Of a stretch of 64,000 nucleotides of DNA, positions 51,041-58,794 are shown in pieces (position 1 is the stretch's first letter; each line of letters begins with the position of its first letter). Source of the stretch: Jeotgalibacillus aurantiacus (GTDB lineage Bacteria > Bacillota > Bacilli > Bacillales > Jeotgalibacillaceae); NCBI RefSeq assembly GCF_020595125.1, contig NZ_JACNMS010000001.1, positions 868,001 through 932,000 on the forward strand, read 5' to 3'. Both the position numbers and the translations under genes were made by a program. The notes beneath the pieces are model-generated. The model ran no database searches. It was not told the DNA's origin and worked only from the letters and a program-made list of their open reading frames with translations.

Positions 51041-51454
51041 TTATGCCACATGCACCGTAAAGTTAACATCTACGTTGCCGCGTGTTGCGTTTGAGTATGG
51101 GCAGACTTCGTGGGCTGCGTGGACAAGGTTCTGGGCTGTTTCTTCGTCTACGCCTTTTACGAGTACGTCCATGTCGACTGAGATGATGTAGCCTGCGTCA
51201 CCTTTGTTCAGGGATACGTGGGCTGTGACTTCGGTGCCTGTGTGCTCGATTTTTTTCTGCATGGCAATGATGCTCATCGCTGAATCGAAGCATGCAGAGT
51301 AGCCTGCTGCGAACAGCTCTTCAGGGTTGGTTGCGTTTGGCTTGGCATCCGGTCTTGGTGTTGTCAGTTCAAGATCGAGTACGCCGCTTTCTGAACGTAC
51401 CTTACCTTCACGTCCACCTTGTGCCGTTGCTGTTGCTGTAAATAGTTTTTTCAT
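51041..51454 (-). CDS. ohrA: Organic hydroperoxide resistance protein Ohr
   Basis: 137 residues from ATG 51454 (AAGGAGG upstream; the frame opens earlier without a site). Thiol peroxidase of the Ohr/OsmC family: TATATAQGGREGKV, the reactive-cysteine motif GYSACFDSA and the partner cysteine HEVCPYSNATRGN. It reduces organic and fatty-acid hydroperoxides with bacillithiol- or lipoamide-type thiols. It is divergent from its regulator ohrR. Confidence 0.96.
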   Translation of the reverse strand: MKKLFTATATAQGGREGKVRSESGVLDLELTTPRPDAKPNATNPEELFAAGYSACFDSAMSIIAMQKKIEHTGTEVTAHVSLNKGDAGYIISVDMDVLVKGVDEETAQNLVHAAHEVCPYSNATRGNVDVNFTVHVA

Positions 51455-51492
51455 GATTGGTTCCTCCTTGAGATCATTTATGTTAGAATTAT

Positions 51493-51504
51493 ATTGTACA
51501 CAAT
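51493..51504. promoter_or_regulatory. Candidate OhrR operator between ohrA and ohrR
   Basis: ATTGTACACAAT is an inverted repeat (ATTGT/ACAAT), with a second ACACAAT at 51513-51519. It lies in the divergent ohrA-ohrR gap, where OhrR binds AT-rich TACAAT-type palindromes in related bacteria. Confidence 0.5.
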
Positions 51505-51562
51505 CTAATTTTACACAATGAAAAAGACTTTGCAACCAATATGACTCTTGGGAGGAGATTTT

Positions 51563-52009
51563 TTGAACCCATTACATTTATCGAATCAGCTGTGTTTTCC
51601 GTTTTACTCAATTTCCAAGGAGATTATCAAGCGCTACCAGCCTTATCTTGCCCCGCTCAACCTGACGTATCCGCAGTACCTCGTGATGCTCGTGCTGTGG
51701 GAGGCGGATCATGTGCCACTCAGTAAAATCGGGAAGCGGCTCCAGCTCGACTCCGGCACCCTTACGCCGGTTGTGAAAAAGCTCATCGTGAACGGCTATG
51801 TCGAAAAAAGTCGAAATCCGGATGATGAACGCCAGCTTGTGATTAAGCTCACTGAAAAGGGGCATGCGCTGCAGGAAGAAGCACTCGATGTACCGGCTAA
51901 GATCAATGATGTGTTAGGTTTGAGTGCAGAGGAATACGCGCACTATAAAGAAATGCTGGATGATTTGTCTGTGAAGTTAGGGCTTGTTGAGGAGAAGGAG
52001 ACTTGTTGA
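51563..52009 (+). CDS. ohrR: OhrR, MarR-family organic-peroxide sensor
   Basis: 148 residues. The start is TTG 51563, with GGAGGAG 7 nt upstream; an ATG-like opening at 51548 would lie inside the ribosome site. The peroxide-sensing cysteine is in SNQLCFPFYS (C11), followed by LNLTYPQYLVMLVLWE and the winged-helix LDSGTLTPVVKKL...RNPDDERQL. Only one cysteine is near the N-terminus and another at the C-terminal end, so a one-Cys mechanism is likely. Represses ohrA until oxidised. Confidence 0.95.
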   Translation: MNPLHLSNQLCFPFYSISKEIIKRYQPYLAPLNLTYPQYLVMLVLWEADHVPLSKIGKRLQLDSGTLTPVVKKLIVNGYVEKSRNPDDERQLVIKLTEKGHALQEEALDVPAKINDVLGLSAEEYAHYKEMLDDLSVKLGLVEEKETC

Positions 52010-52043
52010 AAGAGAGGGTTTTTTTAGAATCATTGATCATAGA

Positions 52044-52073
52044 CAAAAGCCTGGGGCATTCCCAGGCTTTTGT
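52044..52073. terminator. Bidirectional terminator after ohrR
   Basis: CAAAAGCCTGGG and CCCAGGCTTTTG form a strong stem with A and T runs on both sides; serves ohrR and the leftward lipoprotein gene. Confidence 0.85.
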
Positions 52074-52109
52074 ACTTAATACGTCGTTCTTCGCCCATTA
52101 TCAACCGGC

Positions 52110-52619
52110 TCAGGCATCGTTTGTGTAAATCACGTTATCTTCCCTGTCATAAATACTTAATTCTACCTGGGTGTGAATGGCCAGGTTGCTCTTATTTTTA
52201 TCGTAAAACAACAGCAGGCCTTTTGAGCTGCCTACTTCTTTCGTTGTCGTTTTTCCATCACTGAATCTAACTTCCACCGTGTGGGCCTCGCTTAAAAGTT
52301 GTTCATCATGGATGATCACTTGAGCATGTGGACTTCCCGTACCCGTGATGCCGAGGTGAACTTTTTTATTCGTATTGCCGCTCCAGCTGGTGCGATTTTC
52401 GATGATTTCGTCTCCACTTTTTGATAAATAGTAAATACTCTGTTCAGACAACACAATCGTAGAACCTTGTAATTCTTCTATCGCCAATGGTTCAATCCCG
52501 TTTTCTTCTATAAACTGTTCCAGTTCTGTTGATGATAAAGGTATGTAGACAGGCTGGTCATCTGCACATCCTGCTGTGATTATAGTTAAAAAAACGATAA
52601 ATAATATGAGTCTTTTCAA
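52110..52619 (-). CDS. Small lipoprotein, unknown
   Basis: 169 residues. N-terminal signal MKRLILFIVFLTIITAGC with lipobox ITAGC; the cysteine at 18 would carry the lipid. The mature part is strand-rich (STIVLSEQSIYYLSKSG, NKKVHLGITGTGSPHAQVIIHD, VELSIYDREDNVIY) and probably forms a beta-sandwich on the outer face of the membrane. No family recognised. Confidence 0.75.
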   Translation of the reverse strand: MKRLILFIVFLTIITAGCADDQPVYIPLSSTELEQFIEENGIEPLAIEELQGSTIVLSEQSIYYLSKSGDEIIENRTSWSGNTNKKVHLGITGTGSPHAQVIIHDEQLLSEAHTVEVRFSDGKTTTKEVGSSKGLLLFYDKNKSNLAIHTQVELSIYDREDNVIYTNDA

Positions 52620-52677
52620 TTAGTACACCCCCTCTTTTATTTTAACATAGTCTTCCATGAGGATTTTTGTTCAGATT

Positions 52678-53136
52678 TCACCGCCAAACCCCACTAACCC
52701 CCTCAAACCCATCTCTCACCATCTCCTCATGCTGTCTATTGAATAACTCAGGCAATTCCTCCTGTGAAAAGTACTTCAACTGCATTGTTTCGTTTCCGTC
52801 CACTTTTAATGAACCGTCTGTCTGCTTCCCTTTAAATAAATGAACAATGGTTTGGGCACGGTCTCCGTTTGGATAGGTGTCTTCGTATTTTGAGTAGATA
52901 CCGATTAAATGGTCGATCTTCATTTTGAGACCTGTTTCTTCGAATATTTCTCTGATGGCGGCTTCGGCTGAGGATTCACCGAGCTCGATGGCACCGCCGG
53001 GCAGTCCCCATTTACCGCTGTCTCCACGTTTTTGGAGCAGGAGTTTTCCTTCTGAATTGAATAGGCACGCGCCTGCAAAATTGAGGATGATCGGTGCGGG
53101 TCCGGTTTTGCTTCGAATCCATGTGATGTAGTCCAT
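52678..53136 (-). CDS. Nudix hydrolase
   Basis: 152 residues from ATG 53136 with AAAAGGA upstream; a longer upstream frame is not used. The Nudix box GGAIELGESSAEAAIREIFEETGL follows the G-x5-E-x7-REUxEExGU rule at residues about 49-71. The preceding ACLFNSEGKLLLQKRGDSGKWGLPGG is typical of the ADP-ribose/8-oxo-dGTP type. Substrate cannot be predicted. Divergent from the saccharopine-dehydrogenase-like gene. Confidence 0.92.
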   Translation of the reverse strand: MDYITWIRSKTGPAPIILNFAGACLFNSEGKLLLQKRGDSGKWGLPGGAIELGESSAEAAIREIFEETGLKMKIDHLIGIYSKYEDTYPNGDRAQTIVHLFKGKQTDGSLKVDGNETMQLKYFSQEELPELFNRQHEEMVRDGFEGVSGVWR

Positions 53137-53237
53137 GAGTGAGTTCCTTTTTTCATTTAGTGTAGCACGAAAAAGGAATTTTTTTCTTATTACTGGTATA
53201 CTGTTAGACAATCTTGGGGATGGAAAGGGTGAGTCAG

Positions 53238-54305
53238 ATGAAGAGTGGAAAGTGGATGATTTATGGGGCGAATGGCTATACAGGGGAGCTGATTGCGCGT
53301 CAGGCTGTGAAGGATGGGCTGACGCCTGTGCTTGCCGGACGGAATAAAGAAGCCGTTGAGAAGCTGGCAACTGAGCTTGGACTTGAGTCACGTGTATTTG
53401 CGCTTGATCATGCTGGCGTGGTAGCGGATTCGCTTGATGGGATGGAGCTAGTGCTGCATTGTGCGGGACCGTTTTTACTGACGAGTAAGCAGATGGTGGA
53501 GGGGTGCCTGACTGCTGGTGCTCATTATCTTGATATCACGGGTGAGATCGGCGTGTTTGAGATAATCCATTCGCCGAAGATGTCTGAGCGGGCGGCTGAA
53601 AAAGGGATCGTGCTGTGTCCTGGTGTCGGCTTTGACGTGATTCCGACTGACTGCACAGCGCATAAGCTGAAGGAACTCATGCCGGATGCGGTCGAGCTTG
53701 CGCTTGGCTTCCACTCTAAATCAGGGATGTCACCCGGCACAACGAAAACGATGATTCATGGCCTCTCTAAAGGGAGTGCTGAGCGTCGCGACGGAAAAAT
53801 CGTGACGTTTCCAATGGGCTCTAAAAAGAGAATGATCGACTTTGGACGCGGGGCACGTTCAGCAACGGCGATTCCATGGGGAGATGTCTCAACGGCTTAC
53901 CATACAACGAAAATCCCGACGATCTCGACCTGGATTCCGATGCCGGAGAAAAATATCCGCAACGCGCGTGTCATGTCTTTTTTCGGACCCGTACTTGGCA
54001 CGAAGCCGGTTCAAAAGCAGCTGCTGAAATGGGTGGACAAAAAGGTGAGCGGACCCGATGAACAAACCCGCTCCACTTCGCCGTCTTTTGTGTGGGGCGA
54101 AGCAAAAGCTGCAGACGGCCGCACAAAAACCGTCCGTCTGCAGACTGCTAACGGATATGATCTCACTGTTTACGGCTCTCTTGAAATGGTACGCCGCATC
54201 CTCGGCCGCGACCTGCCAAGCGGCAGCTTTACGCCTGCCGGGTTGTTTGGTTCGGGGCTTGTGGAGGCGCTGCCTGGGTCGGGTGCGTTTGAGGTGGAGG
54301 AATAG
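53238..54305 (+). CDS. Saccharopine dehydrogenase-like oxidoreductase
   Basis: 355 residues from ATG 53238 (AAAGGGTGAG upstream). The N-terminal Rossmann motif WMIYGANGYTGELIA and AGRNKEAVEKLATELG, with GAHYLDITGE and GVGFDVIPTDC, match the saccharopine-dehydrogenase/trans-acting enoyl-reductase family. The middle and C-terminal parts (KTMIHGLSKGSAERRDGK) are family-typical. The substrate is unknown in bacteria; lysine or lipid metabolism has been suggested for relatives. Single gene. Confidence 0.85.
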   Translation: MKSGKWMIYGANGYTGELIARQAVKDGLTPVLAGRNKEAVEKLATELGLESRVFALDHAGVVADSLDGMELVLHCAGPFLLTSKQMVEGCLTAGAHYLDITGEIGVFEIIHSPKMSERAAEKGIVLCPGVGFDVIPTDCTAHKLKELMPDAVELALGFHSKSGMSPGTTKTMIHGLSKGSAERRDGKIVTFPMGSKKRMIDFGRGARSATAIPWGDVSTAYHTTKIPTISTWIPMPEKNIRNARVMSFFGPVLGTKPVQKQLLKWVDKKVSGPDEQTRSTSPSFVWGEAKAADGRTKTVRLQTANGYDLTVYGSLEMVRRILGRDLPSGSFTPAGLFGSGLVEALPGSGAFEVEE

Positions 54306-54310
54306 TTTGA

Positions 54311-54341
54311 GGTGCCAGGCACCCGTCGAAGTTTGTCGAAT
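54311..54341 (+). repeat. Intergenic tag family T3 (GGTGCCAGGCACC)
   Basis: AGGTGCCAGGCACC, a palindromic core, followed by CGTCGAAGTTTGTCGAA. A diverged copy is at 56989-57041. It precedes the terminator and the array at 54384. Confidence 0.55.
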
Positions 54342-54348
54342 ACAATTT

Positions 54349-54378
54349 AAAAAGCCTTCTTTTGAGGGCTTTTTTATT
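54349..54378 (+). terminator. Terminator of the saccharopine-dehydrogenase-like gene
   Basis: AAAAGCCTTC and GAGGGCTTTT pair closely and a T run follows. Confidence 0.8.
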
Positions 54379-54383
54379 TTGCT

Positions 54384-54480
54384 GAAAGATAGGTGCGCAA
54401 AATAGGCTGGAAAGTAGGTAAAATAAACAGAAAAGTGCGCATAATAAATCGGTAAGTCCTCATAATCAGTATCAAAGTCT
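54384..54480 (-). repeat. 21-nt-period array, AAGTGCGCATAATAAA family
   Basis: Four units start with AGGTGCGCAAAATAGG, AAGTAGGTAAAATAAACAG, AAGTGCGCATAATAAATCGG and AAGTCCTCATAATCAG, 21 nt apart. A minus-strand frame reads YAHFSVY-FTYFPAY-FAHLSF. It lies between two convergent genes and next to a T3 tag. Confidence 0.7.
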
Positions 54481-54518
54481 ATCAAATTTCCCCTGAAAGA
54501 AACATAATCCCAAAGAAA

Positions 54519-54542
54519 ACCGGTCCTCATCTGGACCGGTTT
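54519..54542 (-). terminator. Terminator of the folE2-dcd-GTPase operon
   Basis: ACCGGTCC pairs with GGACCGGT; the last codons of the GTPase gene lie inside it, with T runs on both strands. Confidence 0.75.
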
Positions 54543-55459
54543 TTTGCAAGTAATGGATGTTCCAGCGCATTTAATTCTTCTCTCAACTTCTCTTTATCAA
54601 GCGACTCGCCAATGAGTACCAAGTTCATCGGCAGCTTCATGATTTCGTCGGTGTAGATCGGGATGCCGTATGAGTATTGGATTTGTGTTGTTTTGCCTTG
54701 TTCGAACTGGACGAATCCTTTGATGCGGTGAATGGTGTCCGGAAGCTGGCGCAGCCATTCTTCGAAGCGTTCTTTTGAAATCGCGTTTGTAAATCCGTAT
54801 GTATAAGACTGGATTTTCAGGCTGGTTGTGGTGACGGGAATATGATCGTCTTTTTGCCCGGTACGTTGTCCGATTTTATCAGGGCTCACTGCAGCGAATG
54901 AGACCTGATGGATCGTTGCATGACTGTTGATTTCCTTTATTTCTGCTACTGCCGTCGCCATGTCAAGCTCGCTCACACGGTCCATTTTATTGAGCACGAT
55001 GTCATCTGCATGACGGATTTGTTCGGTGAGCAGTGTGCTGATTTGCGGGCTGAGACGGCTTTTGATGAGCCATTTTTCTGTATCGACCAGGCTGACGACA
55101 GCGCGCAGGTTGACGTAAGGCGCAATGAGCGGGTGCAGGCAGGCGTCTAATATATCAACCGGGTGTGCCGCGCCTGTGGCTTCGATATAGATGACGTCCG
55201 GCTGCTCCTGCGTAAACAGTGACAGCAATGTGAGCTCGAGCTCGTCCTTCATGGAGCAGCAAATACAGCCGTTTAACAGCTCCTTTAGCGGCGTGTCTTC
55301 CCCGACAGCGTGGGAGTCGACGGAGTACTGACCGATTTCGTTCATAATGACGGCTACTTTTCGTCCTGTCTGCTTTTCTTTTTCAAGAAATCGCTGTAGC
55401 AGCGTTGTTTTTCCGCTTCCTAAAAATCCGCTTAAAAGCAGGATTTCAGTGGGTTTCAT
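54527..55459 (-). CDS. COG0523 family metallochaperone GTPase (YciC/ZagA-like)
   Basis: 310 residues from ATG 55459 (AAGGG 9 nt upstream). Walker [12 protein letters not shown], the metal-binding CxCC in [12 protein letters not shown], Walker B-like [13 protein letters not shown] and the guanine motif NKMD. C-terminal CobW domain. Such GTPases deliver zinc to client enzymes under zinc limitation and are usually in the Zur regulon. It overlaps dcd by 14 nt and follows folE2, a known zinc-independent substitute, in one operon. Confidence 0.9.
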   Translation of the reverse strand: MKPTEILLLSGFLGSGKTTLLQRFLEKEKQTGRKVAVIMNEIGQYSVDSHAVGEDTPLKELLNGCICCSMKDELELTLLSLFTQEQPDVIYIEATGAAHPVDILDACLHPLIAPYVNLRAVVSLVDTEKWLIKSRLSPQISTLLTEQIRHADDIVLNKMDRVSELDMATAVAEIKEINSHATIHQVSFAAVSPDKIGQRTGQKDDHIPVTTTSLKIQSYTYGFTNAISKERFEEWLRQLPDTIHRIKGFVQFEQGKTTQIQYSYGIPIYTDEIMKLPMNLVLIGESLDKEKLREELNALEHPLLAKNRSR

Positions 55460-56006
55460 CACGCTTCACCCTTTCCTGATCTAAAAAGATCCGACTGGCG
55501 GTGGCATCGGTTTGCCCGAGATATTTGCCCTCATACGGGTCAGCCGGCTGGTCCACTTCTGCGACAACGAGCTGACAGATTCTGCGGCCTGGCGTCAGCG
55601 TGATTGGCAGTCGGTTCGCATTAAATAGCTCCAGTGTGATCTGACCGTAAAATCCGGGATCGACCCAGCCGGCATTCTGAATGAAGAGCCCGAGTCGTCC
55701 GATCGAGCTTCTGCCTTCTACAAATGCTGTTAGATGAGACGGCAGACGCACGGATTCAACCGTGGTCGCGAGTAAAAAAGATTGAGGCGGAATGACAATC
55801 GTTCCGCCTTTTTCCACGCGTACGCTCCGGTAAGCTGCTTCCTCCTCCATCGACAGTGCGGTGCCTGCATGCTCATCAATCGTTAAAAAGTGCTCGCCAA
55901 GCCTCAGGTCAATAGAGGCCGGCTGAATTTGTTCTTCTGTATAGGGCGAGACGTCAAGCTCTCCGTTTGACAGTTTTTCACGAATCGATTTGCCTGATAA
56001 AATCAT
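55446..56006 (-). CDS. dcd: dCTP deaminase
   Basis: 186 residues. Trimeric dUTPase-fold enzyme: [14 protein letters not shown], the catalytic [15 protein letters not shown] (glutamate and arginine) and [19 protein letters not shown]. Converts dCTP to dUTP (or to dUMP if bifunctional) without zinc. Bacillales normally obtain dUMP with a zinc-dependent dCMP deaminase, so placing dcd between folE2 and a zinc chaperone suggests a zinc-sparing role. Overlaps folE2 by 4 nt. Confidence 0.92.
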   Translation of the reverse strand: MILSGKSIREKLSNGELDVSPYTEEQIQPASIDLRLGEHFLTIDEHAGTALSMEEEAAYRSVRVEKGGTIVIPPQSFLLATTVESVRLPSHLTAFVEGRSSIGRLGLFIQNAGWVDPGFYGQITLELFNANRLPITLTPGRRICQLVVAEVDQPADPYEGKYLGQTDATASRIFLDQERVKRDETH

Positions 56007-56908
56007 CGCTGACGCTCCTTGTCCACTTTTAAATGGGCGTAGGCATCGTGCAGGTGGATCGACTCCTGATTTTCACACGTAATTTCAAACGCACGTACCC
56101 ATCCGGTTTCATACAGCTCAGAGGCGATCAGACGGATCAGATCCTCTACAAAACGCGGGTTCTCAAAAGCCTGTTCCGTGACAAACTTTTCATCCGGCCG
56201 TTTTAAAATCGGATACAGTGCTGCACTTGCGTTGGATTCGAGCACGTGAAGCAGGTCCTCTTTATATGATTTCGGCAGCTGCCCGCTATCAAACTGTAGA
56301 TTCACCGTAACAACGCCGCGCTGATTATGTGCGCTGTACTCACTGATTTCCTTTGAACATGGACACAAAGTCGCAACCTTGGCCTTCATCGTGATGGATT
56401 CCGTACGTTTTCCGTCTGCCTGCCAGGAGGAAGCCAGGGTGACGTGTGTGTGATGCAGACCGGATACTTCCATCGCCGGGCTCTTTCGCTCGGTGTACCA
56501 CGGGAATGTGACCTCAATATGCGCATTCTCCTGCTTCATGCGTCCGGCAATATCCCCTGTCAGCTCACGCAGCGTTTCGAATGTGAGTGGTTTTTGCGCT
56601 TCATAAAAAGCATGCAGCGCTTCCGGAAGACGGCTCATATTAATGCCTTTTTCAGAATCCGGCAGGCTTGTCGTCAGCTTAAAAATCCCTTCTGTCTGCT
56701 GGAATACTGGTGCACGCTCCGATTCAATGAAAACCGGGTAGCGGATATTCGAGATCCCCACCTGATCAATCGCAAAATAATAATCCTTCTTCTCATTCTG
56801 GAGATCTGCCATCTTTTCCTTATCCGTCGGCTTCGTCCCCTTTATCTTATCAACAGATCCAAACTGCTTATGACGTTCCTCTTTGGTTGGCAATGCTTTA
56901 TTTAACAT
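56003..56908 (-). CDS. folE2: GTP cyclohydrolase IB (FolE2)
   Basis: 301 residues from ATG 56908 (GAGAGG 9 nt upstream, favoured over in-frame ATGs at 56917 and 56944). It opens the folate/queuosine pathway by making dihydroneopterin triphosphate. Signatures: [32 protein letters not shown] with the active-site cysteine, and SAHNQRG. The IB type can use Mn or Fe and replaces zinc-dependent FolE when zinc is scarce. First gene of the operon, with a Zur-like half-site upstream. Confidence 0.95.
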   Translation of the reverse strand: MLNKALPTKEERHKQFGSVDKIKGTKPTDKEKMADLQNEKKDYYFAIDQVGISNIRYPVFIESERAPVFQQTEGIFKLTTSLPDSEKGINMSRLPEALHAFYEAQKPLTFETLRELTGDIAGRMKQENAHIEVTFPWYTERKSPAMEVSGLHHTHVTLASSWQADGKRTESITMKAKVATLCPCSKEISEYSAHNQRGVVTVNLQFDSGQLPKSYKEDLLHVLESNASAALYPILKRPDEKFVTEQAFENPRFVEDLIRLIASELYETGWVRAFEITCENQESIHLHDAYAHLKVDKERQR

Positions 56909-56935
56909 CGCATTCATCCTCTCAGACTTTTTAAA

Positions 56936-56953
56936 TAAGAACAATTACGATTT
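56936..56953 (-). promoter_or_regulatory. Candidate Zur box (one strong half-site)
   Basis: ATTACGATTT at 56944-56953 is identical to one arm of the Bacillus Zur consensus TCGTAATNATTACGA; the other arm (TAAGAAC) is poor. Position about 30-45 nt upstream of folE2 suits a repressor. Confidence 0.45.
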
Positions 56954-56988
56954 ACAGTCTATCTCATTCATGTGGATGATTCAAATCT

Positions 56989-57041
56989 GAGGTGCCAGTC
57001 ACCTGTCGGATTTTGACCGAATGACGCGTCGAAGAGTGTCG
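56989..57041 (+). repeat. T3 tag, second copy
   Basis: AGGTGCCAGTCACC, then GTCGGATTTTGACCGAATGACG and CGTCGAAGAGTGTCGAC. It lies between folE2 and the photolyase gene, in the gap that must hold both promoters. Confidence 0.45.
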
Positions 57042-57181
57042 ACTTAATGGAAATAATTCTTATTTGAGAGGATACGTTTTGTTGAGGGAATTGGATCAGA
57101 AAGGGTCGGCAACGTATTGTGATTTCCCCTTGGATAGGGGGTGCTTTTACAATAGGGAAAACGGTTAAGGGAGCGATTTGG

Positions 57182-58618
57182 ATGGAGGTTGCTGTGGTCT
57201 GGTTCCGGAAGGATTTGCGCACGGTGGATCACCGGCCTTTGAGGCGTGCGGTGGAGTGCGGGCTGCCGGTTGTGGGTGTGTATGTGTTTGATCCTGCGGA
57301 TTATCAGAAGACGCGTTATGGATTTAAGAAGACGGAGCGGTTCAGGGCTGCTTTTATCATGGAGAGTGTGCGTGATTTGCGCCGTGAATTGAACGATTTG
57401 AATATCCCGCTTGTGGTGCGGTTCGGGGATCCGGGTGAGGTGTTTGATGCGCTGCAGGAGAAAATGCGGATTTCGAGGCTGTTTTTTCATGAGGAAATTG
57501 GCAGTGAGGAGCAGACAGCTGAGCGGGCGGTGCGACAGGTGCTGACGGCAAAGGTGACGATTGATCACGGTCATAATTTATATGATCCGGATGACTTGCC
57601 GTTTGAGCCATATGCCGTGCCGGATACGTTTTCCCAGTTTAGAAAAAGAATTGAGAAGGATGGTGCGTTATTGAGACCTCCTTTAAAGGCGCCGCAACCA
57701 CTCGGTAAGAAGCTTAATGTTGAGGAGGGTGATCTTCCCTCCCTGCAGGAGCTCGGGCTTGAAGAACTTAAACAGCCACTTCGCTTCAGAGGTGGGATGA
57801 CAGAGGGCTTGAAACGGCTTCAGCATTATTTGTTTGAGTCTGACCAGCTTCGCGTTTACAAAGAAACGCGCAACGGCATGCTTGAGGAGGATGATTCATC
57901 GAAGTTTTCACCGTGGCTTGCCCATGGCTGCCTGTCACCGCGGATGGTGATGGAGGAGGTGCAGTGCTATGAGGCAGAGCGTGTGAAAAATGACTCCACG
58001 TATTGGCTGTATTTTGAGCTGTTGTGGCGCGATTATTTTCATCTGGTGCACCGGCGCTACGGGGATGATCTGTTCCAGGCGTCCGGGCTGCGTGACCGGG
58101 TTCCGCCGTGGGAGCGTAATGATGAGCACGAAGCTGCCTGGATGGAGGGCCGCACCGGTTATCCGCTAGTCGATGCATCGATGCGGGAGCTTGCTGCGAC
58201 AGGGTTTACGTCCAACCGGGCCCGTCAAAATGTGGCGAGCTTCTGGACGAAAAACCTCGGCCTCGACTGGCGCGTGGGGGCTTCCTGGTTTGAGTCGCTG
58301 CTCATTGATTATGATGTGGCGAGCAATTACGGTAACTGGCTGTACCAGGCGGGTGTCGGCAATGATGCGCTGCAATTTAGGGCGTTTAATGTCGTGAAGC
58401 AGGCGAAGGATTATGATCCGGATGGTGCGTTTTTGCATCACTGGCTGCCCGAGCTGTCACGCGTGAAGCCGCCGAAGCTGTTTGCGCCTTATGAAATGAC
58501 TGATGAAGATCAGCAGAAAGCGGGGATTGTGATTGGGAAGGACTATCCGAAGCCGATCGTGCCACTGTTTGATTCAGTGGAAAAGCAGAAAGTGAAATTT
58601 TTAAAGGCAATGAAGTGA
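57182..58618 (+). CDS. Cryptochrome/photolyase family protein, DASH-like
   Basis: 478 residues from ATG 57182 (AAGGGAG 8 nt upstream). N-terminal photolyase alpha/beta domain VAVVWFRKDLRTVDHRPL; C-terminal FAD domain with SKFSPWLAHGCLSP, ELLWRDYFHL, TGYPLVDASMREL, SNRARQNVASFWTK, and FDxxD-equivalent IDYDVASNYGNWLYQAGVGND. RQNVASF is characteristic of the Cry-DASH group, which repairs cyclobutane dimers chiefly in single-stranded DNA. Likely a light-driven DNA repair enzyme. Confidence 0.92.
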   Translation: MEVAVVWFRKDLRTVDHRPLRRAVECGLPVVGVYVFDPADYQKTRYGFKKTERFRAAFIMESVRDLRRELNDLNIPLVVRFGDPGEVFDALQEKMRISRLFFHEEIGSEEQTAERAVRQVLTAKVTIDHGHNLYDPDDLPFEPYAVPDTFSQFRKRIEKDGALLRPPLKAPQPLGKKLNVEEGDLPSLQELGLEELKQPLRFRGGMTEGLKRLQHYLFESDQLRVYKETRNGMLEEDDSSKFSPWLAHGCLSPRMVMEEVQCYEAERVKNDSTYWLYFELLWRDYFHLVHRRYGDDLFQASGLRDRVPPWERNDEHEAAWMEGRTGYPLVDASMRELAATGFTSNRARQNVASFWTKNLGLDWRVGASWFESLLIDYDVASNYGNWLYQAGVGNDALQFRAFNVVKQAKDYDPDGAFLHHWLPELSRVKPPKLFAPYEMTDEDQQKAGIVIGKDYPKPIVPLFDSVEKQKVKFLKAMK

Positions 58619-58625
58619 TCAAATG

Positions 58626-58662
58626 CTCTTTCCCTTACGTTATACAGGGAGAGAGTATTTTT
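58626..58662 (+). terminator. Terminator of the photolyase gene
   Basis: CTCTTTCCC pairs with GGGAGAGAG (one G-U) and TATTTTTTG follows. Confidence 0.75.
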
Positions 58663-58664
58663 TG

Positions 58665-58692
58665 TTGACATTTATCGATTTCAATCTAAATT
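58665..58692 (+). promoter_or_regulatory. Predicted promoter of the diguanylate cyclase gene
   Basis: Perfect TTGACA (58665-58670), 16 nt, TAAATT (58687-58692). About 100 nt of 5' leader follows before the ATG. Confidence 0.5.
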
Positions 58693-58794
58693 ATTTGAAT
58701 ATTAACAAAATAAACTATTTATTTTACTTAGAATATGAGATACTTTAGTTAAAAACCTCAGATAGACCTATTTCACACAGGAGTGTGATACAAA

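Noticed and set aside
53889-54530. 213-codon antisense frame over the saccharopine-dehydrogenase-like gene and array
   Set aside because: Runs through a terminator, an array and an opposite coding region; no domain recognised.
57786-58178. Antisense frames over the photolyase gene
   Set aside because: Shadows of a GC-rich coding region with no initiation signal.
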